Of a stretch of DNA of 64,000 bases, positions 1 to 12,118 are shown one piece after another. The DNA is from Brachynemurus nebulosus (lineage: Eukaryota > Arthropoda > Insecta > Neuroptera > Myrmeleontidae), in NCBI GenBank assembly GCA_035578155.1, contig JAPWDM010000016.1:1078001-1142000 (forward strand). The letters run 5' to 3'. Position numbers and translations under genes: made by a program. The stretch's first letter is position 1. Each line of letters starts with the position of its first letter. The notes beneath the pieces were generated by a model, which did not search any database, was not told the origin of the DNA, and was given only the letters and a program-made list of their open reading frames with translations.

Positions 1-410
1 GTTTTGAAAAATTTTTAATTATCTTGTACAGTTTCAAATATATGAGACCGCTTTGTTTTTAAATTGCCACCTTGAAATTTTTCTTATTTCAAATATGTAT
101 CAGCTGTATTTTGTAAATAGGTAATGAACTAATAACGTACCTACTAACCTATATTTTTATAAAGCTGTGTTTCATGTACAATGACCTACAAAAATTTAAA
201 AAAAATTCTAATTAATTGTTTAGAATGAATTTTTTTTACAGAAATTTTTGAAGTTGATGCAAGTCAATAATATTTAGATTACTGAAGTCAGTTACAGATG
301 TTTGCTACTGTACACTTAATTTGAAAAGATTTGGTAAATAAGTACATAAACATATTTTGATGACGAATAGTTTAACATTCAAAAAAACTAAAACAAAAAA
401 TATGTTAGGT
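1..410. other. AT-rich intergenic DNA, no gene seen
   Basis: No coding frame, RNA gene or clear repeat could be supported here. Short frames are broken by stops and runs of A/T. Confidence 0.5.
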
Positions 411-505
411 AGTTAGAGCCTGATTAAGGTTTTTTTTCTAGGGGCTATTTTTTTGACAATCAAAAATTCTGAAATGAAACTTAATCGGTACAAACTAACT
501 AGCAA
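411..505 (+). repeat. Dispersed repeat, copy 1 (second copy 4944-5050)
   Basis: A segment starting near AGAGCCTGATTAAG and running to ACTAGCAAAAC recurs in the same orientation at 4944-5050 with small indels. At 4944 it lies just ahead of the ~160 bp-unit repeat block; here it lies just ahead of a tRNA-tail fragment. It looks like a terminal piece of a mobile element. No coding capacity is visible. Confidence 0.55.
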
Positions 506-507
506 AA

Positions 508-735
508 CGATACCTGGCCGATCCAGATAATTTTTTCAATCACTTTGTAAATTTTAATTTACATGTGGTTTTTTGGTCATACTATACCAAAGAAATCGAG
601 TGCTTAAAAGTTTCAGATTAGCTGAACGATAAGTGAACATATGAATACAGCGTGGCTGAAATGCAAACAAAAGTTTGTCATACGTAGTAATGTCTCACAA
701 GCACTCAATAATATTTGAAACTGAAAAACATAAAT
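508..735 (+). repeat. Fragments of the tRNA-containing repeat unit (related to 60416-60745)
   Basis: Positions about 514-570 match, in inverse orientation, the last bases and tail of the tRNA-like unit at 60416-60475: the tRNA 3' end CCTGGCCGATCC, then a T-run and a CAATCACTTTGT tail. Positions 592-735 match the other end of the same unit (60600-60747). Here the tail fragment precedes the head fragment, so the locus reads as the end of one unit joined to the start of the next. The tRNA body itself is absent. Confidence 0.6.
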
Positions 736-786
736 GAGCAAAAAAAATTTTTTACGCAAGTTTAATTTTTCGTCGAATTTTTCAAC

Positions 787-836
787 TGAATATATATATA
801 TATATTTTCCCGCTAATAAATATATATATATACAGG
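787..836. repeat. Interrupted (TA)n with TTTTCCCGC core
   Basis: Two short TA runs flank a TTTTCCCGC motif. The same TA / TTTTCCCGC combination begins the repeat blocks at 5115 and 6779. Confidence 0.7.
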
Positions 837-1016
837 GTGTAAAGTAAATAACTCTCTTCCTTTTAACAGATGGTTTATCTCGGTGTATAATTGCCGAAGA
901 CATAAATTTTTTTTCGGAATTCGCTATCTGAAAAAATCGCATCCCAGCCAACTCATCGTTTCATATAAATTTCCCTGAATACGCCTCTGACCAAACTAAA
1001 ATTATTCGCACCCTGT
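832..1016. mobile_element. Small MITE with CAGGGTG ends
   Basis: The segment begins CAGGGTGTAAAG and ends TTCGCACCCTG, so the ends are inverted over about 8 bases, and TA lies outside each end. At about 185 bp with no coding frame it fits a MITE. ACACCCTGTATA also occurs near 5108, suggesting a family. The superfamily is not assignable by eye. Confidence 0.45.
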
Positions 1017-1140
1017 ATAATAACAATTTTTTTAAAAATAAACAAAAAAATTTTTTTTATTTTACTATAATATGTAAACATGTGTTCACTGTCGAACTTA
1101 TATGTACTATATTGTACACAGAAAAGCGAACAGTTTTTCA

Positions 1141-3345
1141 TAAATTTTGATTAAAATAAGTTTATGAATTATTTTTTTAGTTTTTAAAATTTTTTAGTTT
1201 TTTATATCACAGTGCATTATGAATACTGCAAAAACCATAACTCTGATATCAGTATTTGCATTGCACATTATTAATTTAGTAACAAATTACATTAAAAACT
1301 ACACTTATAAATTACCAAACAAATAAAAAGAGAACAGAACAGAACAATGAAAAAAAATACACAAGAAAAATTTCCATGAGTTGTAATTTTTCAAAAATTA
1401 AAAACATTTTCTTTTAACTATCATATCATAAAACATGAATTTCTAATTGTTGATACATTGGTACACAACTTCTTCACTACATATCTATAAAAACTAAATA
1501 CCCGTTTTATGTATTGGTATGTACATATGTCAAATCTGTACAATGTGTTCCATATTCGATAGTTTTGCAGCTAAAGTACATAAGAGAAAAACAGAAATTA
1601 ATAACAATGTTTGATAACGACTTATTTTTTCTTCTCTCAATTTTCTCACTAAGATCAAAAATTAATTTTTAAACGATTTTAAATATAATCTATTTCACTT
1701 AAATTTAAACATTAGTCATCACTTACGAGTTTGAGTAATTCCCGTTTTCTTAGCTTTATCTCTTTCATTGTTTCAAATGCGTAAATTTTAAATTTGCAGT
1801 TTGTTTTTAGAAAAGAATATAGAAGATTGATTTGTTTCGAATATAAGAATTATTTAATTTTTTAACGAAAACTCATGATCAATTGTATTTGAAAAGGGGT
1901 ATAGTTAAAAGTTTGTAAAGAAAAACAGATGTGACGAAAGGCCAATTATATTACAAACAAAAATGTATTTCAATTATCAAAAAGAAAATTTTTTATTCAT
2001 AATTGAGTAACTTTAGAGGAAAACTCTAACGGAAAATGCGAAAGTATCTGCATCAGTTATCATTATCGTAAAATTCTAAATGTCCACATGAAAGTCACCG
2101 CTATAAATTTTTTACCAAATTTATTCTTTTATTTCAGCAACACTTTGAAATACCAATTTACCTGCAACCCGACCTAAGCGAACTCAAGTTTCAGTAGACA
2201 AACAGGCATCGCATACTTACAAACACACAGACATCCATATCATCGTCACACGCTTAGACAAAAATTTTTTAAATAAATAAACAACTATCTATAGCATTGA
2301 TAGCACACACATACAATCTCCATATTCATATACAACACTTATTAAAAGAGTTGTCCAAGTGCGTTTTATACACACATTAAGCAAGGTTTCTGACCATAGA
2401 GCAACTAGAGAGAAAATACATATTTCTATACTACTGGAACCTGTGTAACCACTTGAGATAGAAAATATGTTGTATACGTGCACGGTGTTTACTTTGTATT
2501 TGTGCGGTAAACTCTGTCTGTGTGAGTGGTGATAGCCGTCACGTGACCTTTGGTTCACATACATGTATGTGATGTGTGTGATACCACAACGCTACTTGTG
2601 TCGGTTCAACAATCAAATTTATTGTTGTTTGACTGACTTACACTGAGCGACGGGTAGTGAGCAACTGACACCTAAGCAGCCTAAGATGCACATACTTCCA
2701 CATAAGTGATTGCAGAAAAGAGACAGTTATACTCGTTCTATTTGTTCTGTGTTTCTGACTTATTTGCATTTTTGTAGTTTCCGAATAAAATAGGTGGCAT
2801 TATATTATTTTGTACGGTTTACTATGAAAATAAATAAATATATTCGACAATCACAATGTTATTTCTGTTTGTGTTATTTAAGGGTCAATTAAGTGGTAAT
2901 TTGATTCCTTACAAATCACATAGACTTTGAAATACAATATTTCTGAAACGAGATATAAAGAATAACAGTTGTTAAAAGAACTTTAAAAGATTTTTCTAAT
3001 GATAAACTGCAAACAGTATACGTAAAATTATTTTTCAACATTTCTCTTAATAATTTTGATTTGAATTTTTGGAAATGTTAACAAAGATCAGAATATACTT
3101 TAACGTAAAATTGACGGTTACTTGAGATATCTATCTGTAGCATGTATTATATTTGCAAAATTTCGTGTTCCAAAGGCGTAGAATTTCTGAAAAATTACAA
3201 CAGCTTCTAGAGTTCTTCGGAACCCTAAAAAAAAGATTGAAATATGTAATACATATGTATGTGTGTGAGTGTACTGTGAGTATGTCCATATACATATTGA
3301 TATTATATTGTATTTGCACATAATATGTACACAAAACTTATAGCC
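1141..3345. other. AT-rich intergenic DNA, no gene seen
   Basis: About 2.2 kb with only short accidental frames. There are CA/TG-rich patches near 2280-2580 and 3245-3290. No splice-bounded exon, tRNA or terminal inverted repeat could be supported. Confidence 0.5.
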
Positions 3346-3346
3346 G

Positions 3347-4175
3347 GAGAGCCCACCGTATGCAAAACGTATGTATAAGATAGATGAACGATTTTCTGTA
3401 AGTACCGCTAAAGGGAGCTTTCTTTAGAATTACAAAATTTTGCCCGCATGATAAAAATATGACGTCAGTTCCGGTTATGGGTTTGTCATGTCATCAAATA
3501 CATTGATAATATTTACACCAAAACGAAGGTTTCGAAGTCCAAAATAAAAAGATTGAGTGCTGCCAGGCCTTAGTAATTCGCAACAATGAGGCTGCTTTCA
3601 CTGAAAAAAAAAACCTTTCAATGAAGGCAGCCATATTTTTACGAATTTTTAAGATCTGGCAGCTTTCATTTTGGTGTAAATATCATCAATGTATTTGATG
3701 ACGTAACAAAAGCATAACCGGAAGTGACGTCATATTTTTATCATGCGGGCAAAATTTAGGTCTGGGGTAGTACTACCTAGAGTCCCTATAATAAATAGAG
3801 TCGTGACATGTCATCCATTTTGTATCCAAAACAGAGCGGGAAGCTTCAAAATTAATTATCACATGTTTGAGTAAATATTTTTGAGTACATAATTATTGTT
3901 AATAAGTTGTTAATAACAATTAAAAATTATTAAGTTATTGTTAATAACAATTAAAAATTTTTAATTTAATTATTCTTTCTAAGTTAAACTAAATGGTTTT
4001 TGTTAACATTTAATTTATTTCCAATGTATTTTACGAAAACATTGGATACAAAATGCCGGAACCAATCAGCGTTCAGCACACATGTCACGACTCTATTTAT
4101 TATAGGGACTCTAGTACTACCTACAAAAAATACATAGGTATCTTATCATAGGTTTTGCATACGGTGGGCTCTTGG
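3347..4175. mobile_element. Nested inverted-repeat (MITE within MITE) element
   Basis: Three inverted pairs are present. The outer pair is at 3347-3385 and 4135-4175 (AGAGCCCACCGTATGCAAAA type). The second pair, 3433-3520 and 3670-3757, shares GTGACGTCATATTTTTATCAT and the GATGATATTTACACCAAAA type core. The third, 3767-3835 and about 4030-4122, shares AGTACTACCTAGAGTCCCTA and GTCGTGACATGT. The second and third pairs sit side by side inside the outer one, so at least two foldback elements appear to have entered an older one. No coding sequence is visible. Confidence 0.7.
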
Positions 4176-4940
4176 ACCATTAGTTATTTTTTAAAAAAGA
4201 TATTTTCAAGTTATTTATTACTTGTCATGGATATTTATACATATAAGTATACTGTTCTGAAAATTTATTATTTATTAAAAACACTAGTAACCTATTTATA
4301 CATATTTGTCACATGTGTACGACTGATATTATCATTTTATCAATAATAAAACAGTACATTTTTCACTTCGAAAATAACCATATTTTCAACAATAGAAGTA
4401 CTGGTTTTTCTTTAAATCAAAGTATTAAAATTAAAAGTATTTGTATGTGCATGAATAATAAACCGATTGTATATTTTAGAAATGTTTTAAATTTAATTGT
4501 TGTGTCATAATTCGTAAAAAACTAAATTTTATAGCGAAAAAAATATTTTCATGTCACCAGTCCCATGATTAGAAAAGCGCCCTTAACCATTAAACCATCT
4601 TTATTCTGAGGGGTGTTTAGTTTTAATTTTGTTCTGAACTACGCCAATGTTAGAGGCAGCCCTGAATGTGTTAAATGTGTCAAAGAATTGGATTCAAGTT
4701 GACAGTCAGTGATTACTAAAATCGATTGCAGGTGTTTGTTAAATTTCCAAATAATTTAATGAGATTTGACGAAATCCATCTTTTTGAAATATGACGTAGA
4801 TTGTTTCATTAAAAATCATGTTCAAATTTTTATGGACACTGCTGTATAGCTATTTTAAAAAGATTCCGTAAACAAGCAGGTAAAAATATTTTGTTGACAA
4901 AAAAATTTACGTTCCAAAAAGCAAAGGAAAAAAATGATAA
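4176..4940. other. AT-rich DNA with a weak tRNA-like patch
   Basis: No gene is seen. On the minus strand near 4560-4605 there is an A-box-like string (GGTTTAATGGTTAAGGGCGC), but no matching B box or cloverleaf, so at most it is an old SINE or tRNA remnant. Confidence 0.35.
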
Positions 4941-4943
4941 GTA

Positions 4944-6739
4944 ATCAGAGCCTGATTAAGTTTTTTTTTCTAGGGGCCATTTTTTAACACGTTTTTGACA
5001 ATCGAAAATTTCTGAAATGAAACTTGATCGGTACAATTTAACTAGCAAAACTTAATTAGTAAATTGAGACCTTTCTCCCCTATTTTTTCGGAGAGTTATA
5101 TATTTTACACCCTGTATATATTTTCCCGCTACCTTTTAATAAGTGTAGAGCTCCCCTATAAAATTTAAGAGTCGAAATTTCGTAAGTGGGGCTCATTCCG
5201 ATGCACAACAATACTATCAAAGTGGGGTCAAATTTTAGGCAAATTTTAGATCCGACCCAACATTTAAGGGGGTGGTGGGGGGCGGTAAAACAATAAAACT
5301 TTTCCAAACCGGTTGGAAATAATGTTTCGGTCAATTATCTACAACATATCCAAAATTTAGCTTCCTAGGGTGATTTGGAGGGAGTAGAGGGGGAAAAAAC
5401 GATTTTGGCGGGATCTAACACGCCCCCAGCCCCCCAGAATTAACGTAGAGGGTTGAAATTTGGTCTGATGATAAAGTTCATAGCGAGGTTGTGCTTTTTG
5501 GAGGTTATAATATTTTACCCCCACCCCCTCATTTTTAAGCTACAATTTCATGCTTTTTCGACGTTTTCGAAGTTTGTACCACTCGCACAGGTCACTCAAA
5601 TAAACCTAGAGGGCTGAAATTTTTTATTCGGATTAAGTTAGTATCAAGCGGGTGCCTTTTGGGGGTCTCGACTTTTAACCCTTACCCCCACCATTTTTAT
5701 ACCAAAAAGAACATGATTTTTCTTGTTTTTTTAACAGTTTCGTTCGGGTCAAAATCCCCCAAATAAACCTAGAGGGCTGAAATTTTGTGTACAAGTTAAG
5801 TTAATAGCCAGCCACTGCCTTTTGGGGGTTTCAACTTTTAATCCTTACCCCCACGATTTTTACGTCTATATTTCCTTGATTTTTTTGCTTTTTTTCTAAC
5901 GTCTAGAGACCCTCTAAGGAAACCTTGAGGGCTGAAATTTTGTACGTGAATTGAGTTAGTATCCAACTAGTGATTTTTAGGGATTCCACATTACTTTCCC
6001 CTTCACTTCTCCCATTTTTACATCGGAACTCAATGGTATTGTTAAATGTATTTTAAATATTTATTTTTATTCTAATACAAGCAGGCGTAGAGTAATTTAA
6101 AAAAAATGAACTTAATACTTTTATAACAAATGCAATACATAAATATTAAGTAATTTAAAAATGTTATTAATGTCACTGTTTATTTATAAGGTAGGAATTT
6201 TAGATTTTTATTATTTATAAAATAGAAATTTTGGATTTTTTTGGAAAGAAAAAAATATCTTCATAAAGGCCTTCCAGTTTACTATTTAAGGTCCTTTTTT
6301 AATAATTAAAAATAAAACACAAAGGCGATTGGTGGATAAACATGGGTAGGAATGCCCTCGTACGAATTGTGTTGGCTTTTTTCCTGCTAACTGCTACCGG
6401 CACAAAATTGAAATTCACTGAGATTCAGACCTTAAAAACCTAAAACCCTTTTTTTAAATCCCCGATCAGCCGGACACTCATCATCAGTTTTGAAACCACC
6501 AAATTACAAATCGCTTGTAGACTTTCAATCACATTTCGCTTGTAGACATTCAATACGGATGATGAAGGGAAAAATTCGACTTCCGTGATGGGGTCCCGCT
6601 GCTCACGGCGTTTTTTAGTCGAATTTTCTCCGAAAAATTAGACTTATACAGTCTATACGATAAGAGCTGCGAGAGGCGAGAGTAGGGGCGCTATCCGTTT
6701 TCGGACCCGTAGAACACGAATATGTAGAAAAAAAAAATG

Positions 6740-6742
<3 letters not shown>
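4944..6742. repeat. Complex repeat block, copy 1, built of ~160 bp units
   Basis: After a 105 bp segment shared with 411-505, the block contains about four diverged units. Each carries AGAGGGCTGAAATTTTGTAC-like and CCCTTACCCCCACCATTTTT-like strings, at about 5447, 5608, 5770 and 5926. An AT-rich stretch follows, then a GC-rich hairpin (CCGTGA...TCACGG, 6580-6607) and a T run. A second copy lies at 6779-8245 and a third, partial copy at 8281-8672. The unit spacing is not a multiple of three and stops are frequent, so it is unlikely to encode protein. Confidence 0.75.

Positions 6743-6782
<40 letters not shown>
6743..6782. repeat. (TA)n microsatellite
   Basis: Uninterrupted TA run of about 40 bp immediately before the second copy of the complex repeat. 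Confidence 0.95.
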
Positions 6783-6784
<2 letters not shown>

Positions 6785-8245
6785 CCCGCCACCTTTTAAT
6801 TTGTGTAGGGCCCCCCTATGGAAGTTAAGAGATGAAATTTGGTAAATGGGGCTCATTTTCGAGGCACCTCATACTATCAAAGTGGGGTCAAATTTTGGGC
6901 AAATTTTTTTTCTGACCCGACCTTTAAGGGGGTGGTGGGGGGCGGAAAAGCAATAAAACTTTTTCAAACCGGTTTTAAATAATGTTTCGGTCAATTATCT
7001 ACAACATATCCAAAATTCAGCTTGCTAGGATGATATGGTGGGAGTAGAGGGGGGAAAAACGATTTTCGCTGGATCTAACAGGCCCCCAGCCCCCCAGAAT
7101 TAACGTAGAGGGTTGAAATTTGGTGTGTTGATAAAGTTCGTACCTAGGTTGTGCTTTTTGGAGGTTTTAATATTTTACCCCCACCCCCCTCATTTTTAAG
7201 CTACAATTTCATGCATTTTCGACGTTTTCGAAGTTTGTACCACTCGCACAGGTCACCCGAATAAACCTAGAGGGCTGAAATTTTGTACTCGGATTGAGCT
7301 AGTATCAAGGGGGTGCCTTTTGGGGGTCTCGACTTTTAACCCCTACCCCCACCATTTTTATACCCAAAAGAACATGATTTTTCTTGTTTTTTAACAGTTT
7401 CGTTCGGGTCAAAATCTCCCCAAATAAACCTAGAGGGCTGAAATTTGGTGTACAGGTTAAGCTAATAGCCAGACACTGTTTTTTGGAGGTTTCAAATTTT
7501 AACCCTTACCCCCACGATTTTTACGCCAATATTTCCTTAATTTTTTTGCTTGTTTTCTAACACGTCTAGAGACTCCATAAGGAAACCTAGAGGGCTGAAA
7601 TTTTGTACATGTATTCAGTTAGTATCCAGCTAGTACCTTGTAGGGAGTCCACATCACTTTTCCCCCCACTTCTCCCATTTTTACATCGGAATTGAATGCT
7701 ATTGTTAAATGTGTTTTAAATGCATTACTTTTATTGTAAATACAAGTAGGCGAATAGTAATTTTAAAAAATTTAAAAAAAAGTGAATACAATTTTTTAAC
7801 AAATGAAATACATACATATTAAGTAATTTGCAAATGTTATTAAAGTCACTGTTTATTTATTTATTTAATTATTATTTAGGAATTTTGGATTTTTATTATT
7901 TATAAAATAGAAATTTTGGATTTTTTTGGAAAGAAAAAATATCTTCATAAAAGCCTTCCAGTTTACTATTTAAGTTCCTTTTTTAATATTTAAAAGTAAA
8001 ACACAAAGGCAATTGGCGGATAAGCATGGATAGAAATGCCCTCGTACGAATTGTGTTGGCTTTTTCCCTGTTAACTTCTATCGGCACAAAATTGAAATTT
8101 ACTGAGATTCAGCCCTTAAAAACTTAAAATCTTTTTATAAAGCCCCGATCAACCGGACACTCATTATCAGTTTTGAAACCACCAAAATTACAAATCGCTT
8201 GTGGACTTTCAATTATATTTCGCTTGTAGACACTCAATACCGAAG
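6779..8245. repeat. Complex repeat block, copy 2
   Basis: Collinear with 5115-6560 at what looks like roughly 85-90% identity (by eye). It has the same internal units at about 7108, 7270, 7433 and 7590. It ends before the terminal GC-rich hairpin, in a poly-T/T-rich stretch at 8245-8300. Confidence 0.75.
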
Positions 8246-8280
8246 AAATAATTTTTTTTTTTTTATTTTTTTTATTTTTT

Positions 8281-8676
8281 ATTTTTTATTTATTTTTTTT
8301 TTTGAAAGAAAAAATATCTTTATAAAGGCCTTCCAGTTTACTATTTAAGGTCCTTTTTTAATATTTAAAACTAAAACATAAAGGCAATTAGCGGATAAAC
8401 ATGGGCAGGAATGCCCTCGTACGAATTGTGTTGGTTTTTTTTCTGCTACCTGTTTTCGGCACAAAATTGAAATTTACTGAGATACAGCCCTTAAATACTT
8501 AAAACCTTTTTTTAAAGCCTCGATCAGCCGAACACTCATCACCAGTTTTGAAACCAACAAAATGACAATTCGGTTGTAGACTTTCAATCACATTTCGCTT
8601 GTAAACATTCAATACCGAAGATGAAGGGGAAAATTCGACTACCGTGATGGGGCCCCGCTGCTCACGGCGTTTTTTT
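8281..8676. repeat. Complex repeat block, copy 3 (3' part only)
   Basis: Matches only the last ~390 bp of copy 1, from the GAAAGAAAAAATATCTT segment through the GC-rich hairpin at 8641-8668 (inner GGGGCCCC) and the T run. It lacks the ~160 bp units. It directly abuts the Helitron-like element that starts near 8677. Confidence 0.7.
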
Positions 8677-9043
8677 ATATTATACTACACTAAATGTGTT
8701 TTACAATTTTTTAAAATACATCAACAGATAAAATTAGAACATCATTAAGCGAAACCTGATGATGATGAGATGATAATAATGATAAGATGATTTGTGTCAT
8801 ATTATCTCTATCGTATGTCAAATTAAAAAGATAAATAGCATTAAAATTTGATCCGGTACCGAAGAAGCAATTACAAAACAAAAAAGGATATTAAGTTAAG
8901 TATCATAACTAGAGTTAATAGTATTGTTCAGTAGCAATTTTTAAATAATTTTTTTTTGTTATTAAATTAAAACTTTTCAACTCTTTAAATTCTGGATAAG
9001 GTCGTCATTTTTCAATTGGAAATAATTATTCCTATTGTTAGTT

Positions 9044-9559
9044 ATGGAAGAGGAAATTATTATAGTCAACCAAACACAAACCCATTGCCGAATAATAAAA
9101 ATTCCTGGCGATGGCGCCTGCTCCCTTTCCTATTTGATGTACGGACATGTCTTAATGGCTGCTCAAATTCGTGCTAACATTGTTAGTCATGTGTCAAATA
9201 ACTGGGAAAGACTTAGGCTTTTTACTCAGGAGCAATCGGGATCTCCTTATATTACAAAACGTCGGTACGTCACCGAAATGTCTAGACCTCATACCTATGG
9301 TACTACTTGCGAACTTAAGGCGGCGGGGGAAATATTCCCTTATGAGTTTCAAGTGTTTCAGGGTGGCATTCTTCTTGCTACCTTTGCGGAATCACTACAA
9401 GGAGTTAAACGAATCCGATTCACAGAATTTAATGCAGGACATTTTGATGTTTTAATTCCGCTGGCTGAATCCAAAAACCCTGGTATATATATAAAAGCGA
9501 AATATGTACTGTCTTTATCTATTCCCAATTGTTTCGAGAAAACGGTAGTAGAGATCTAA
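9044..9559 (+). CDS. OTU-like cysteine protease, Helentron/Helitron-type
   Basis: Encodes 171 aa from ATG 9044; the frame opens slightly earlier only through a TTG. Residues 20-26 read IPGDGAC, the D-G-x-C nucleophile loop of OTU proteases (Cys26). Near the C terminus AGHFD supplies the catalytic-type His133. The middle carries RPHTYGTTCELKAAGEIFPY-like residues, a pattern I recognise from OTU domains encoded by animal Helentron/Helitron elements. The loop after Cys26 looks about three residues short of the usual form. No signal peptide or membrane segment is visible. OTU enzymes cleave ubiquitin linkages; their role in these elements is not settled. The gene sits inside a Helitron-like element with no replicase, so it may be a leftover or a cargo gene. 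The frame is uninterrupted, which is unusual in this region. No intron is needed. Confidence 0.65.
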   Translation: MEEEIIIVNQTQTHCRIIKIPGDGACSLSYLMYGHVLMAAQIRANIVSHVSNNWERLRLFTQEQSGSPYITKRRYVTEMSRPHTYGTTCELKAAGEIFPYEFQVFQGGILLATFAESLQGVKRIRFTEFNAGHFDVLIPLAESKNPGIYIKAKYVLSLSIPNCFEKTVVEI

Positions 9560-9589
9560 AAATGATGAAAGAAAACTATAGGTAAATTT

Positions 9590-10530
9590 GACATACGAAT
9601 CGAAAGAAAGATGTTAAAGTTATTCCGCAGGACCGTAGAGCCCCAAAAAGGGTTTAAAGAAAACAGTGGGACGTATCATTACTAAATTTTTCGTAAATAT
9701 TATTGAGATTCTGAAGAAATAAACGTTACTTTATAATTAATCCTTAAGATCCGAAGATCTCAAAAAGAATTAAAAATAATATTGGCTGGGCGAATCTTGA
9801 CTTAATTTTGCTCAAATAGTACTGAGATTCTGAGAAAAGTGAACGTGAGGTTAAAATTGCCCTCTAGGTTTCTGTAGACTCAAAAAACCCAAAATAAACG
9901 ACTGGATGGATCTTAACCTTTACTCACATATTATTAAGAAACCGAAACAAATTAACGCAAGTTTGGAAATATTCTCCAGAGCCTTGGGAGCTCGAACCGT
10001 CTCGCAAATTAACGTACTCTTAAAGTTATCAATGTGACTATCTGAAGGTATGAAAGTTAGATATGTTATTGAAATATGAAAATAGCAGAGAATTTCAGTA
10101 TATCTGGTTTTTAAAAGTAAGATGAGGTCAAAATTAATCCGCAAGGCTAATCGAATAGGACTCTAATAAAACAGCTGGTCCGATCGTAACAGAATTTTAT
10201 CAAACTATGTTATCGAAATATGAATAAAATTATTTTAAAGTCGCTGGACGTCCCAAGCGATGTACTATAAGGAACTGATTTTGTATAAAATTTCAGAACA
10301 TCAAATTTAAATGAACATGTGGTCGAAATTGTCCATCAGTGACACTAAATAAATTTCAAATTAAAAAGCTGAAGAAATTTTGACAAAATTTTGCTCAAAT
10401 ACTATAGAGATCTCCGAAAAAGATGAAAGAGCTGGTTAAGATTTTCCCCAAGGCCTTGATACCCTGAAACGCCTACCTACGTGAAGTTTTTGCTGTGCAA
10501 ATATTAGCGACCTTATTAAAATATGAAGAT
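9590..10530 (+). repeat. Diverged tandem units inside Helitron-like element A
   Basis: Several units of roughly 110-130 bp share GATCTTGACTAAATTTTGCTC-like, TACTGAGATTCTGA-like and AACGTGAGGTTAAAATTG-like strings. The same units fill element B (12400-14030). They are too diverged to count exactly by eye. Confidence 0.6.
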
Positions 10531-10697
10531 AGTTATTATAAAGTCGTTGGACGAGCAGACCCCAGCGCTATTGACTTTGCTTAGAATTTCGGAATGTCTG
10601 ATTTAATTTATCTTAAGAAATGTAATTGGACCTATAATTCAGAATATTTAACGTGGGTGAAACCACAGGCCACAGCTAGTTACTGTATAAAGCTACC

Positions 10698-11840
10698 TAT
10701 ATAGCCCAATCATTTTAGTCAAAAAGAAGGTGTCAATCTCGGAATGAAACGGAACAAGCTGGATTTTCGTATACGCCTTTATTTTGATATCTTAAATGTT
10801 TCCTCAAAAGTTTCATAAGATCACATGTGAGCGTCCTTAGATATTAAATATCAAAGATGGTGAAAATCAGTTTTTTGGAAATATCTCGCTTCCTTTGCTT
10901 CAAATCGTTTTTGTATTTATTATAAAAGTTATAGAGCATAAAATTCTCTACAAATTTTGTTTCAAACACTTTTCGATGTGTTTAACTGTTTTGGAGATAG
11001 AGCGCGATGAGTATAGGGCGCTCAGCCATACATTGTACGTCCGTCGTTGCCAAGAAACACTTTGAAACTATCAAATTAACTTGGTTAAGGTTAATAGAAA
11101 GTGATCCCTCAAAAAGAAACTGGTCTCATAAATACAATAGAACATCTACTCCAACTTGCCATAAATAGAAAAGGTCGTCCAGTAGGGGTCCGTTTTTCCA
11201 GGTAGAATCTTAATAATGACACCCGGGTCCATGAGTTTTCTCATTTAGAACAGAAATACTGAAGTTCTTACCAACTTAAAATCCATATCCTCAATAATAA
11301 TATAATAAATAATTTTATAAATTACTCCATTATTCATATGGAGTAATTAAATTAAAATAGTAAATAATATTAAATAAGAATTTGATTTATAATTAATATA
11401 TTTAAATATAAAATGTATTAAATAATTAATGAACTAATATTTAGCAAAAAATTTCGTTGAAAAACCGTACTACAGATTTAGATTCGCGATTAACCTTATG
11501 CTATAGCATGTATGGCTGAGCGCTCCGCACTCATCGCGCTTTATCTTCAAAACAACCAAACGCATCGAAAAGTATTTGAAATAAAATTTGTAGAGAATTT
11601 TATGCGCTTTAACTTTTATAATAACTTCAAAAACGATTTGAGACAAAGGAAGCGAGATACTTCCAAAAAACTGATTTTCGCCACTTTTGACCTTCAATAT
11701 CTAAGGACGCTCACACGTGATCTTATGAGACTTTTGAGGGAACATTTAGGATGCCAAAATAACGGCGTATACGAAAATCCAGCTTATTCCGTTTCCATTT
11801 CAATCCAAGGTCAAACCCTTAAATAATTGGGCTAATATGG
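10698..11840. mobile_element. Foldback element with ~335 bp inverted arms
   Basis: Positions 10698-11033 and 11507-11840 are inverted copies (roughly 85-90% identical by eye), separated by ~470 bp of AT-rich DNA. Shared strings include GGATTTTCGTATACGCC and CTCGCTTCCTTTG. Both strands of the right arm show an open frame, but each is only the arm read in one direction and no domain is recognisable, so I do not call a gene. The element lies exactly between the two Helitron-like copies. Confidence 0.8.
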
Positions 11841-12118
11841 ATAAAATTATAAAAAAATCATACAAATTGTTAGTTGCTAAGTATTTGCAGAAAAATGATT
11901 TTGAAATTTTAAAAATTAAATATCTATGGTTACTATTTATTTGCACAAACTGTTTCTTACTGACATTTTTAACTTGAATATATTTGATCTAAATTTATTC
12001 AAATTTAATTAACTATTTGCTATTATTGGTTCTATAAATATATTTATTTATTGCTAATAATCCAATTTACTATTACCAATACAGAAAACAAAGCCAGTGT
12101 AAGTTTTATGTCTACTAT

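Larger units (their letters stand above)
8677..10679 (+). mobile_element. Helitron-like element A, carrying an OTU gene
   Basis: The first ~150 bp (8677-8830) match the start of element B at 12119-12260. The last ~150 bp match 14030-14178 and 22640-22790. The 3' end reads CGTGGGTGAAACCACAGG then CCACAGCTAGT: a short GTGG/CCAC hairpin followed by CTAG and T, the standard Helitron-type terminus. No terminal inverted repeats are seen. Between the ends lie an open OTU-like gene (9044-9559) and about 1.1 kb of diverged tandem units. There is no Rep/helicase gene, so it would be non-autonomous. The exact 5' base is uncertain. Confidence 0.65.

Noticed and set aside
11470..11826. Overlapping 75- and 104-codon frames on opposite strands
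   Set aside because: Both lie in one arm of a foldback element and have no recognisable domain; the left arm does not keep them open.
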